Assembly (NCBI RefSeq): GCF_009883635.2
Contig: NZ_CP026115.2
Location: 3,534,001-3,598,000 of the forward strand
Reading direction: 5' to 3'
DNA from: Pseudomonas putida
Lineage (GTDB): Bacteria; Pseudomonadota; Gammaproteobacteria; Pseudomonadales; Pseudomonadaceae
Length of the DNA stretch: 64,000 nucleotides
The position numbers were made by a program, and so were the translations under genes. Under the pieces are notes generated by a model. The model was not told the origin of the DNA, ran no database searches, and saw only the letters and a program-made list of their open reading frames with translations. Positions 26,686-35,049 of the stretch are shown here, piece by piece (positions within the stretch are counted from its first letter, which is position 1; each line of letters starts with the position of its first letter).

Positions 26686-27504
26686 ATGGAAAGCAATAAA
26701 ACACTTTTGCAGCTTAATGCTGAGTTTAACGCTGAGTTTAATGCTAAGTTTAATGCTGGCGGTTTCAATTCTGATGACTTCAACTCTGACGGTAGGGTGA
26801 GCGTTGGCATAGGTAAAGAAAAATTTGGCGATATATATGACGGTGCGGCCAGCCAAGCTAAGATCGAAAGTTATTTCACGCTGGCCGCCAGAGTCGATAA
26901 GTATAATTTGTTTATTCGCTTTGAAATGCAGAAGGAGGCTGAGGGGGCGAAAAATTATACTATCAGTGAATGCCGACTGGAAAGTGCTGATGGCATTGAG
27001 CAATGCACGGGGACGGCGGAAATCGAAGATCAAGGCCACTGGATTACCGGCCATGCTTTTCAGGCAAAACTGACTGACGGCGACGCAACAAAACTGACGC
27101 TATCTGGTAAATTCTATAAATATCTGAATACGCCGAAACCAGGTGATCTGCCAGATAGGCTGACCCTTGTGATCGCTAGAGAAAGCGAGGATCCGATTAC
27201 CTATGATGTCGGGGAAATGGACATTCAGGGCGGATTCAAGCTAAGCACACAGGCCGATGATTATAAGTTCTATATGAGGGGCGTCCGGTATAAGGCCGGC
27301 GATGGTGCAGGGGGTAATTATAGAATTGCTGAGTTCTGGTCGAAGGGGAAAGATATCGAAGCTGTGGGTGAAACAGGGTTCACGAATATTTTCTCTTACG
27401 TTAAGTCAAGGGCTCTCTGTGTATCCATAGAGGCGGTTCCCATTAATGGCGTCGGCGGGCCTTTCATGTTTAACGGATCTTTTGATCTTACTCGTAACCG
27501 TTGA
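26686..27504 (+). CDS. Unknown protein with two copies of the same ~110-residue domain (paralogue 2)
   Basis: A 272-residue paralogue of the 25739-26491 product, not recognised. The N-terminal 36 residues are low-complexity (NAEFNAEFNAKFNAGGFNSD). Two domain copies follow at about 37-143 and 158-268 (RVSVGIG / RLTLVIA; IESYFTL / IQGGFKL; YTISECRLES / YRIAEFWSKG). ATG 26686 was chosen over 26659 because GAGAGG lies seven bases upstream. There is no signal peptide or membrane helix. Base composition is clearly A+T-richer than flanking genes, suggesting acquisition. The second copy has lost the Cys of the ISEC motif and looks more diverged. Confidence 0.75.
   Translation: MESNKTLLQLNAEFNAEFNAKFNAGGFNSDDFNSDGRVSVGIGKEKFGDIYDGAASQAKIESYFTLAARVDKYNLFIRFEMQKEAEGAKNYTISECRLESADGIEQCTGTAEIEDQGHWITGHAFQAKLTDGDATKLTLSGKFYKYLNTPKPGDLPDRLTLVIARESEDPITYDVGEMDIQGGFKLSTQADDYKFYMRGVRYKAGDGAGGNYRIAEFWSKGKDIEAVGETGFTNIFSYVKSRALCVSIEAVPINGVGGPFMFNGSFDLTRNR
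26716..26751 (+). repeat. In-frame 12-bp tandem repeat, three units
   Basis: AATGCTGAGTTT, AACGCTGAGTTT and AATGCTAAGTTT in succession encode NAEF-NAEF-NAKF. A fourth degenerate unit (AATGCTGGCGGTTTC) follows. Because 12 is a multiple of three, copy-number change would alter length without breaking the frame. Confidence 0.85.
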
Positions 27505-27549
27505 AGACTAAAAATTTGTTAGCTGATTCGTCCAAGGGTGAAGGCTGTG

Positions 27550-27585
27550 ACAAACGCGCTGCAGTAAAAACTGCAGCGCGTTTGT
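27550..27585. terminator. Perfect 15-bp stem hairpin between paralogue 2 and algA
   Basis: ACAAACGCGCTGCAG, a six-base loop (TAAAAA), then CTGCAGCGCGTTTGT: an uninterrupted 15-bp stem. It lies 19 bp beyond the algA stop and 45 bp beyond the paralogue-2 stop, the expected place for a shared bidirectional terminator. Neither side has a long T tract, so termination strength is uncertain. It would end the 16-kb alginate transcript. Confidence 0.7.
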
Positions 27586-27604
27586 CCATTCATCAAACCG
27601 CGCT

Positions 27605-29059
27605 TTACTGCGCGATGGTCTTCACCGACACACCCCGATCGAGCGGCGTGGACGTGCGCCCATACACATCCTCGAAGCGCTCGATATCATCCTCCCCCAG
27701 GTAGCTGCCAGATTGCACTTCAATGATCTCCAGCGGGATCTTTCCCGGGTTGCGCAGGCGGTGCACCGAGGCGATCGGGATGTAAGTCGACTGGTTTTCG
27801 GTGAGCAGGAACACGTTCTCGTCACAGGTCACCTCGGCGGTGCCGGACACCACGATCCAGTGCTCGGCACGGTGGTGGTGCATCTGCAGCGACAGGCTGG
27901 CGCCCGGCTTGACGGTAATGTGCTTGACCTGGAAGCGGCCGCCCATGTCCACCGAGTCGTACGAGCCCCACGGGCGATACACTTCCAGGTGGTTCTGGGT
28001 TTCGCTGCGGCCCTGCTCGTCGAGGGTCTTGACCATCTGCTTGACGCCCTGGACCTTGTCCTTGTGGGCAATCATCATCGCGTCCTTGGTCTCGACCACG
28101 ACGATGTTCTCCAGGCCGATCACCGACACCAGCTTGCCGTTGCCGTGGATCATGCAGTTGCGGCTGTCCTGCACCACCACGTCGCCCTTGGTGACGTTGC
28201 CGTCGGCGTCCTTGTCGTGCACTTCCCAGAGCGACGACCAGCAGCCCACATCGCTCCAGCCGGCCGACATCGGCACCACACAGGCGCGCTGGGTCTTCTC
28301 CATCACCGCGTAGTCGATGGAGTTGTCCGGGCAGCAGGCAAAGGTGGCTTCGTCGATGCTCAATGCATCGCCATCTTCCTGGCTGCGCTCCAGGGCCAGC
28401 AGGCAGGTATCGTAGATGTCCGAGTCGTGCTTTTTCAGTTCTTCGAGGAAGCGGCTGGCGCGGAACAGGAACATGCCGCTGTTCCAGAAGTAACCACCGG
28501 CGGCGACGAACTCGGCGGCGCGTTTTTCGTCGGGCTTCTCGACGAACTGGGCGACCCGGGCCACGCCCTCGGGCAGCAGTGAGTCCTGGCTGGAACGGAT
28601 GTAGCCGTAGCCGGTTTCCGGTTTGGTCGCTGGCACGCCGAACAACACCATCTCGCCACGCTCGGCGACCACGGTGGCCAGGGCCAGGGCACGTTGCAGG
28701 GCCTTCTGGTCGTCGATCACGTGGTCGGCGGGCAGCACCAGCATCAAGTCGTCACGGCCTTCGTTGACCAGTTTCATGGCCGTCATCGCCACGGCCGGCG
28801 CGGTGTTGCGGCCGAACGGCTCCATCAGGATGCCCTGGGTTTCCAGTTTCAGGGCCGCGAGCTGCTCCTGGACGATGAACTTGTGGTCCTTGTTGCAGAC
28901 CACGATCGGGCTGTCCATGCCCTCGAAGCGCAAGCGCTCGATAGTCTGCTGGAACAGGGTGTGTTCACCGGTCAGCGCCAGGAACTGCTTGGGGAACTGC
29001 TTGCGCGACAGAGGCCACAGACGGGAACCGCTACCACCAGAAAGAATTACCGGGATCAT
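27605..29059 (-). CDS. algA: Mannose-6-phosphate isomerase / GDP-mannose pyrophosphorylase
   Basis: A 484-residue bifunctional enzyme for the first and third steps to GDP-mannuronate. The N-terminal pyrophosphorylase motif is GGSGSRLWPLSRKQFPKQF (8-26). The C-terminal cupin isomerase carries metal ligands in QMHHHRAEHW. The second of two adjacent ATGs is chosen, seven bases from GGAG. It is the last gene of the alginate operon. The last ~15 residues (STPLDRGVSVKTIAQ) differ from the P. aeruginosa tail I remember; this end is the part duplicated at 26525. Confidence 0.97.
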   Translation of the reverse strand: MIPVILSGGSGSRLWPLSRKQFPKQFLALTGEHTLFQQTIERLRFEGMDSPIVVCNKDHKFIVQEQLAALKLETQGILMEPFGRNTAPAVAMTAMKLVNEGRDDLMLVLPADHVIDDQKALQRALALATVVAERGEMVLFGVPATKPETGYGYIRSSQDSLLPEGVARVAQFVEKPDEKRAAEFVAAGGYFWNSGMFLFRASRFLEELKKHDSDIYDTCLLALERSQEDGDALSIDEATFACCPDNSIDYAVMEKTQRACVVPMSAGWSDVGCWSSLWEVHDKDADGNVTKGDVVVQDSRNCMIHGNGKLVSVIGLENIVVVETKDAMMIAHKDKVQGVKQMVKTLDEQGRSETQNHLEVYRPWGSYDSVDMGGRFQVKHITVKPGASLSLQMHHHRAEHWIVVSGTAEVTCDENVFLLTENQSTYIPIASVHRLRNPGKIPLEIIEVQSGSYLGEDDIERFEDVYGRTSTPLDRGVSVKTIAQ

Positions 29060-29094
29060 CATGTTTCTCCAATAGTCGTTATGAGGCAGGGGGA

Positions 29095-29742
29095 TCAGTT
29101 GCTAGCCACGGGGCGAGTTACCCACACCGGCGACAAGTTGCTGCCGGAACCCGTTACGTACAGCACGGCCGCTTCGCCACGCTCCAGGGCGACCGGTTTC
29201 AGGTCGCTGACTTTCTTGTTGCCTTCGAACAGGGCCAGGTTGACCTTGACCGGATTGATTTCGCGTTCGCCACGGCCCTTGGTGGCCACCGATGGCACCA
29301 CTTCGGTCTTGCCGTCGGCGGTCTTCAGGGTCACTGCCTGGTCGCTGAGGTTCTGCACGCGCACCAGGGCTTTCTGCTTGTTCTTGAACGGTGGTTCTTC
29401 GATCAGCTGCGGGCTGCCGCTGGTGCTGTTGACCAGGGTGTAGTACTTGTCCGCGGCCAGCTTCACCGGGACGCTCTTGCCGCCGACCTGGGCGGTGTAG
29501 TCACCGCCCGGCAGGAAGCTGAAGTCGCTGCTGGCCTGGGCGCCAACCTGCTTGATCTGGGTGTTGCCGACGCTGGCCGCAGCCGGGGCACTGGCGGCGT
29601 TGTACAGGCGCACGAAGGTCGAGCCTTTCGGTGCGCTCGGGCCGTACAGCGCGGCGTCGGCACCGGCAAAGGCCTGCATGGAAGCAAGGGAAAGGCCGGC
29701 CGCGAGGGTGAGGGCTTTGGCAATGGAAGTCTTGGTAGTCAT
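29095..29742 (-). CDS. algF: Alginate O-acetylation periplasmic protein AlgF
   Basis: A 215-residue secreted protein. Its signal peptide ends near residue 26 (LASMQAFAGAD). The mature part is beta-rich, with LYGPSAPKGSTFVRLYN near its N-terminus, diagnostic for AlgF. ATG 29742 is preferred over 29748 because GAGAGGAA lies at proper spacing to it. AlgF works with AlgI, AlgJ and AlgX to acetylate polymannuronate in the periplasm, probably as an adaptor. It lies 20 bp downstream of algJ. Confidence 0.95.
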   Translation of the reverse strand: MTTKTSIAKALTLAAGLSLASMQAFAGADAALYGPSAPKGSTFVRLYNAASAPAAASVGNTQIKQVGAQASSDFSFLPGGDYTAQVGGKSVPVKLAADKYYTLVNSTSGSPQLIEEPPFKNKQKALVRVQNLSDQAVTLKTADGKTEVVPSVATKGRGEREINPVKVNLALFEGNKKVSDLKPVALERGEAAVLYVTGSGSNLSPVWVTRPVASN

Positions 29743-29762
29743 GTGCATTTCCTCTCTATCGA

Positions 29763-30920
29763 TCAGTGATTCGTCCGGGTGGACGACAAGGCCAGGTTTT
29801 CTTCGGATTTACGGGAGTTCTTCAGTTGCGCGATCCACTGCGGGTCGAAGCTGCTGAGGTCGTTGGTCATGGGCAGATAACGTTCGGGGAATTCCCACAC
29901 CACAACTTGTGGCGCGGCGTTCTTGAAGGCATCGCTTTGCAGGAACTTGAGCATCGGCAGCAGCGGGCCGTGGCCGTCTTCGGCGTAGTTGGCGACGTCG
30001 CTGTGCAGCGCCTGTTGCAGCGCGCCGAGGAAGTTCCAGTGCGGGTTGGCGCTATAGCTGGTGCCCACCAGGGCGACCGGGATCTGGGCGTCGGCGAACA
30101 GGGCGTCGCCGCCTTCTCCTTCGGGCGTTACAGGGCGAGTGCTGCGCTGTTGCAGGTTGTCCGGGGTCGGCAGCAGGTTGCTGAACAGCGGGTCCAGGGG
30201 CAGGAAGTTGGTCAGGTCACCCTTGTACGGGGCGGTGTTGCCGGCTTCGGTGATGAAGGTCTGCGGGTCGCCGTTGAGCAGGCTCTGGCGGCTGACCGCT
30301 TCGGCCAGCGCCTGTGCCGCCACTTCGGCGCCCATCGGCGTCCAGTGGGTGTCAGTGCGCAGGAATACCTGGCCACGGGCCTTGGCCTGTTCCAGTGCTG
30401 CCATCAGGTCGGGGGCGAACACGTTGGCCTGGCGCGCCTGGGCATGGAATTGGTTGTACAGGTCGTCATGCAGGCTGGCCGGTTGCTCCTTGCCGATGTA
30501 CTCGGAGTACACCCGCGCCTTGGCCGGGATGATCGCCAGCACCAACTGGCTGCCGTGCTTCTGCAAGGTGTCGCGCACGCCACGGATCAGTGCCAGGTTG
30601 TCCTGCATCAGCTGTTCGGCGCCAGCGGTGGGCTTGAACTCTTCGTCGCTGAACAGCCATTGGTCGCGGCCCAGCACCACGCCCGGGCGGCCTTCGTTGA
30701 ACAGCTTGAAGTCCAGTGCGGCCCAGAGGTTGGTGCCCAGGCGCTTGATCGGGAACTGGTCGTCGTAGTGGGTCTCGGCGGCCTTGGCCAGCTTGCCGTT
30801 GAGCAGGGTCATCTGCTCGGTACGGTGGAAGCTCTCGAAGCCACCGGTGGACCAGGCGCCCATGCCCACCAGCAGGCCGAGGAACGACAGGGAATAGGTG
30901 ACGCGTAATGTCCGGGTCAT
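29763..30920 (-). CDS. algJ: Alginate O-acetyltransferase AlgJ
   Basis: A 385-residue SGNH-like protein with an N-terminal signal anchor (LRVTYSLSFLGLLVGMGAW). Asp190 and His192 lie in the DTHWTPMG motif, and the nucleophile Ser is in VGTSYS near residue 290. The start at ATG 30920 is favoured because GAGGTGG lies five bases upstream; the ATG at 30929 would abut the RBS. It takes acetyl groups delivered by AlgI in the periplasm. The closely related algX lies in the same operon. Confidence 0.96.
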   Translation of the reverse strand: MTRTLRVTYSLSFLGLLVGMGAWSTGGFESFHRTEQMTLLNGKLAKAAETHYDDQFPIKRLGTNLWAALDFKLFNEGRPGVVLGRDQWLFSDEEFKPTAGAEQLMQDNLALIRGVRDTLQKHGSQLVLAIIPAKARVYSEYIGKEQPASLHDDLYNQFHAQARQANVFAPDLMAALEQAKARGQVFLRTDTHWTPMGAEVAAQALAEAVSRQSLLNGDPQTFITEAGNTAPYKGDLTNFLPLDPLFSNLLPTPDNLQQRSTRPVTPEGEGGDALFADAQIPVALVGTSYSANPHWNFLGALQQALHSDVANYAEDGHGPLLPMLKFLQSDAFKNAAPQVVVWEFPERYLPMTNDLSSFDPQWIAQLKNSRKSEENLALSSTRTNH

Positions 30921-30930
30921 GTCATCCACC

Positions 30931-32388
30931 TCAGAACTGGAAGTACAGGAACGGCGAGTAGCTCTGCGCCGAAAGCTTGAGAATCGAGGCCACGAACAGC
31001 AGCAGGATCAGGGCGCGGGTCATCAGCCGCGTCCAGTCCAGGCCGATCGAGCCGTCGGCGTTGACTTGCACTGGGGTGGCCTTGGGCGTCGGCTTGGCAT
31101 TGCGGAAGAAATCGCGAAGGCCGAAGAACGCCAGGGTGAGGTAGGCGATCACCAGGGTCGCCACCTGCAGGCCGGTGAGCTGGGCGCGGTTGAGTTCCGA
31201 CAGCTGCCACTCGCCGAAGCTGAACATGGCGCCGTACATGCGGGCGGCGACGTGCAGGTTTTCGGCTCGGAAGATCACCCAGCCGACCACTACCAGCAGG
31301 AAGGTGAAGGCCCACTTGACCGGGTTGAAGCGCTGCGGGTTGGTGTCGATGCCCAGCGCCCGCTCGATCGCCAGCCACATGCCGTGCCAGGCGCCCCAGA
31401 TGATGTAGGTGAAGTTGGCACCGTGCCACAGGCCGCCCAGCAGCATGGTCAGGAACAGGTTGCGGTAGGTGTTGAAGGTGCCTTTGCGGTTGCCGCCCAG
31501 GGTGATGTACAGGTAGTCACGCAGCCAGGTCGACAGGCTGATGTGCCAGCGCCGCCAGAACTCGGTGATCGACTGGCTGATGTACGGCTGCTTGAAGTTC
31601 TCCATGAAGCGGAAGCCCATCATCAAGCCCAGGCCGATGGCCATGTCGCTGTAGCCGCTGAAGTCGAAGTACAGCTGCGCGGTGTAGGCCAGGGCACCGA
31701 GCCAGGCGTCGCCGGTGGTCGGGTTCTGCAGGGCGAAGCAATGGTCGGCGACCACCGCCAGGGTGTCGGCGATGAACACTTTCTTGATGAAGCCCTGCAT
31801 GAAGCGGGTGCAGCCTTCGGAGAACTTGTCCAGGGTGTGGGTGCGGTTGTTGAACTGGTCGACCAGGTCCTTGAAGCGCAGCACGGGGCCGGCGATCAGG
31901 TGCGGGAAGATCGCCACGAACGCCGCGAAGTCGATGAGGTTGCGGGTGGCCGGGGTGTCGCCGCGGTACACGTCGATGATGTAGCTGATCGACTCGAAGA
32001 TGTAGAACGAGATACCGATCGGCAGCAGTACGTGAGTGAGGATGAACGGCTCCAGGCCGAACGAGGTGATGATCGCGTTGAGGCTGTCGACGCCGAAGTT
32101 GGCGTACTTGAAGTAGCCGAGGATCGCCAGGTCCACGCCCACGCCGAGCAGCAGCCAGCGCTGGGCCGGTTTGGTGCGCACGCCGGCGGCGCCGACTTTC
32201 AGGCCGATCCAGTAGTTCCACAGGGTCACGCCAGCGAACAGGGCGAGGAAGTCGACCCGCCACCAGGCGTAGAAGATGTAGCTGGCGACCAGCAGCAGCA
32301 GGTTGCGATAGCGTTGCCCGCTCAAGTAGTACAGGCCGAGGAAGACCGGCAAGAACAGGAACAGGAACACGTTGGACGAGAAGACCAT
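30931..32388 (-). CDS. algI: MBOAT acyl-transfer membrane protein AlgI
   Basis: A 485-residue multi-helix MBOAT protein with the catalytic His322 in the GLWHGANFTY motif and the earlier conserved FWRRWHISLS segment. It moves acetyl groups from a cytoplasmic donor across the inner membrane to AlgJ/AlgX. The start MVFSSNVFLF matches known AlgI. A 94-bp GC-rich gap with hairpins separates it from algL, the widest spacing between adjacent genes inside algL-algA. Confidence 0.97.
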   Translation of the reverse strand: MVFSSNVFLFLFLPVFLGLYYLSGQRYRNLLLLVASYIFYAWWRVDFLALFAGVTLWNYWIGLKVGAAGVRTKPAQRWLLLGVGVDLAILGYFKYANFGVDSLNAIITSFGLEPFILTHVLLPIGISFYIFESISYIIDVYRGDTPATRNLIDFAAFVAIFPHLIAGPVLRFKDLVDQFNNRTHTLDKFSEGCTRFMQGFIKKVFIADTLAVVADHCFALQNPTTGDAWLGALAYTAQLYFDFSGYSDMAIGLGLMMGFRFMENFKQPYISQSITEFWRRWHISLSTWLRDYLYITLGGNRKGTFNTYRNLFLTMLLGGLWHGANFTYIIWGAWHGMWLAIERALGIDTNPQRFNPVKWAFTFLLVVVGWVIFRAENLHVAARMYGAMFSFGEWQLSELNRAQLTGLQVATLVIAYLTLAFFGLRDFFRNAKPTPKATPVQVNADGSIGLDWTRLMTRALILLLFVASILKLSAQSYSPFLYFQF

Positions 32389-32417
32389 CCCGGTTCTCCT
32401 AATTGTTCACAGCATCC

Positions 32418-32460
32418 GGGGCAAAGCGCCCCCCAAACCCCCCACGCAAAAGGTGGGGGG
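32418..32460 (-). promoter_or_regulatory. Intra-operon GC hairpins between algL and algI
   Basis: On the transcribed strand, CCCCCCAC / GTGGGGGG form an 8-bp stem with a seven-base loop (32438-32460). It is followed in the RNA by TTTGGGG and a second short stem (GGGGC/GCCCC near 32418-32432). The position in the only sizeable gap of algL-algA suggests partial termination, RNA processing or stability control of the acetylation genes. This is inference; no U tract long enough for a strong terminator is present. Confidence 0.45.
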
Positions 32461-32482
32461 ACCTAGCCCCCGTCGGGGCGCG

Positions 32483-33586
32483 TTATTTCTTCGATTCCGC
32501 GCTCGGGTCGTAGACCCGGGTCATGTCGCCGCCGAGCCTGAAACTGTTGAACGGCTGCATGTGCTGCTTGCGCTGCAGGGTGTCGCCAACGCAGTGATAG
32601 AGCGCACACCAGGGTTCGAGCCAGGAGTACTTGCTGTCGACCTTGAGGTCGGTCAGGTCCTGCTTCTCACCCGCGCGCTCCTTGAAGTGGCTTGGGTCGC
32701 GGGCACCGGCCAGCACGCCTTCGCCCAGACGTTGCAGAGCGAAGTTGTTCTCGGCGCGCAGGTCCACGCCATTGACCTGGGCGAAGCTGGCGATCATCGC
32801 CAGCGGCGGCAAGGCGTAGTTGTGATAAGCCAGGGCGCGCTGCTTGCGCTTGATCTCGTTGGGCAAAAAGCCCTGATCGTCCACCTGGTTGGCGCCGATC
32901 TTGTATTCCTTCACGGCCCAGTCGAACAAGTCGCGGCGGTCGGTGGCCACGGCGGTGGCCATCACCGACCAGGCCGCCCAGTAGCTGTGGTTGTTGATCT
33001 TCGCCAGCGGCAGGTCGCTCCAGTCGCGCACGGTCTGCTCGGCGAGGCGGGCGAACCACTTCTCGATCAGCTCTGCCTCGGCCTGGTGCGCAGCCAGCGG
33101 TTGCGAGTTGGAGAACTTCAGGCGCAGCCACGAGCCGCTCATGCTGCCCAGCGCCCATTTGCGCATGGACTTGCCGGTGTGGTTGTAGTCGGTGGACAGC
33201 AGCGCACCCGCACGTGCCCAGCTACCGAGCCAGGCCAGGGTGCAGTCGAGCTGCGCCGGGCGGCCGTCACGCATGTACTGGCCGACCATCTTGCTCACGC
33301 CCTTCTCGAGGGTGGTGATGTCTTCGGTGGACTTGCGGAAGGCTTTTTCCGAGGCGACGTTGAGCGTCGCCCGGGCCTTGTCCGAGCCTTCATACTTGCT
33401 GCGGAACTGCAACGCCCCGGTGTACGGCTTGGGTGCCGGCTCGCAGCGGAAGTTGCCGTCGCTGGTCTTGAGTTTCTCGATGCCCTCGTAGTAACCCTGC
33501 GGGGGCACCAGCGCGGCATGCGCGGCGCCGCCGAACATGGCGAGGGTGAGCAGGGCGGGGCTGAAGATTCGCTTGAGCATGGTCAT
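32483..33586 (-). CDS. algL: Periplasmic alginate lyase
   Basis: A 367-residue PL5 lyase. Its signal peptide ends AAHA near residue 24. The active-site motif is NNHSYW (198-203, His200), and mature-chain landmarks are YRVYD-like C-terminal text and [13 protein letters not shown] 33586 gives the standard family length, while upstream in-frame codons overlap algX. It cleaves polymannuronate by beta-elimination and clears misdirected polymer from the periplasm. It starts 7 bp after the algX stop. Confidence 0.96.
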   Translation of the reverse strand: MTMLKRIFSPALLTLAMFGGAAHAALVPPQGYYEGIEKLKTSDGNFRCEPAPKPYTGALQFRSKYEGSDKARATLNVASEKAFRKSTEDITTLEKGVSKMVGQYMRDGRPAQLDCTLAWLGSWARAGALLSTDYNHTGKSMRKWALGSMSGSWLRLKFSNSQPLAAHQAEAELIEKWFARLAEQTVRDWSDLPLAKINNHSYWAAWSVMATAVATDRRDLFDWAVKEYKIGANQVDDQGFLPNEIKRKQRALAYHNYALPPLAMIASFAQVNGVDLRAENNFALQRLGEGVLAGARDPSHFKERAGEKQDLTDLKVDSKYSWLEPWCALYHCVGDTLQRKQHMQPFNSFRLGGDMTRVYDPSAESKK

Positions 33587-33593
33587 GATCGCC

Positions 33594-35036
33594 TCACTGG
33601 CCGGCCTGCGCGGTCTGCGCGGGCACGGCGAAGTTGTTGCGTTTGCAGAGCTTGGCTTCGACTTTCTGAGTGCCTTTTTCCGGGCCCTGGATTTCAAAAG
33701 CCAGCAGGCTCTGGCTGGCCCAGTCCTCGTCTTCACGCATCTGGAAGACGAAGCGGCCGTCGGTGTCGGAGGTTTCCGGTTTTTCCAGCTTGATGTCTTC
33801 GTGGCGGCCATTGAGGTACCACAGGGTTGCCTGCAGAACCTTGACTGACGGGTCCTCGAACTTGACGTCCATCTGCATGTTGCGGTTGATCAGGTCCTTG
33901 ATCACACCGCCCTTGCCATTGACCATCAGCTCGTTCTTGCCGGGTTTGAGCGTGGTGCTGGCGCTCATCAGCGCCGGGCGATCGTCGCAGCCGTCGTCGA
34001 GCAGGCCGAGGATCTGCCGCCAGATGGTTTCCTGGTCCAGGCGGTACAGCGGCGAGAATTCCCAGATGAGGATTTTCGGTGGGTTCTTCTGGAATTCCTC
34101 GCTGCCCAGGTACTGGATCATCGAGCCTTCCAGGCCGCCACCGGGGAAGGCAACGTTGAGCACATCGGCGCCGATGTACTGCTCGAGGAAGCCGCTGAAG
34201 TTGTAGTTCTTGCCACTGTGGCTGGTGCCGACCAGGGTGATCTGGGCGTTGCCGCCGTCACCGAACAGGTCGTCGCCGCCACCGGTCGAGCCTTTTGGCT
34301 CGGTGGCGAACTGGTCCATGTACTGCACCGCGTAGCTGGTGCCGCAGAGCTGGCCGGCGACGTTGTGCAGGGTGCCGGTCTTGCCCATGCGCCCGGACTT
34401 GTGGGTTTCGAATTCCTTGCGCGGGATGCCTTCGAAGGCCGGCATCTTGTGCACGGTGTCGGCCACGATTTTCGCTGCTCGCTCGGCGCCGTACGGCGTC
34501 CAGTGCTGGTCACCGCGGAAGTAGAAATCCTTGCCCTGGTCGGCGGCGGCCAGCTGCTCGTTGGTCAGCGGCGACAGGTCCGGCACGTTGTAGCCCATGC
34601 TGGCGAAGCGCTTGAGCATGGCCTGGTAGTTGCCCAGCGCCTTCTGGTAGTCGAAGGCGGCTTTCTCTTCGGGCTTGAGCATGTTGCGGTTCACCAGGCC
34701 ACGGGTCGGCTGGTAGACCACGACCAGTTCCACACCGCGCTTCTTGAACGCGTCGTGCACCTGCTGCAGGCGCTTGTAGCCGGCTGGGGTAGTGTTGAAC
34801 TCGGTGCGCAGGTCTTCGCGGGTGCGGAACAGCCAATCGCCCTGGGCCTGCACCAGCGTGGTGAAGTTCTGCTGGTAGCGGGTGGTGTAACGGCTGGCGT
34901 CGTGCGCCTCGGGGCACAGCTGGCAGCAAGGCTCGGCGGTGAAGGTCGGGGCCTTCACCTCATCGGCGCGCACGCCCTGGCTGATGGCCAGGAGGGCGGC
35001 GGACAGGCCCAGCAGTTTCATCAGGTGTGGAGTCAT
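33594..35036 (-). CDS. algX: Alginate acetyltransferase / secretion-complex protein AlgX
   Basis: A 480-residue periplasmic protein. Its signal peptide is about 1-24. The SGNH-like domain has Asp176 and His178 in GDQHWTPYG and Ser272 in GTSHSG. A C-terminal carbohydrate-binding module runs from about 345 to 475. It is the terminal acetyltransferase acting on polymannuronate and is part of the periplasmic secretion complex with AlgK and AlgG. Paired Cys residues near 37-41 and 231 fit its known disulfides. Confidence 0.96.
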   Translation of the reverse strand: MTPHLMKLLGLSAALLAISQGVRADEVKAPTFTAEPCCQLCPEAHDASRYTTRYQQNFTTLVQAQGDWLFRTREDLRTEFNTTPAGYKRLQQVHDAFKKRGVELVVVYQPTRGLVNRNMLKPEEKAAFDYQKALGNYQAMLKRFASMGYNVPDLSPLTNEQLAAADQGKDFYFRGDQHWTPYGAERAAKIVADTVHKMPAFEGIPRKEFETHKSGRMGKTGTLHNVAGQLCGTSYAVQYMDQFATEPKGSTGGGDDLFGDGGNAQITLVGTSHSGKNYNFSGFLEQYIGADVLNVAFPGGGLEGSMIQYLGSEEFQKNPPKILIWEFSPLYRLDQETIWRQILGLLDDGCDDRPALMSASTTLKPGKNELMVNGKGGVIKDLINRNMQMDVKFEDPSVKVLQATLWYLNGRHEDIKLEKPETSDTDGRFVFQMREDEDWASQSLLAFEIQGPEKGTQKVEAKLCKRNNFAVPAQTAQAGQ

Positions 35037-35049
35037 GGTCTGGGCTTCC

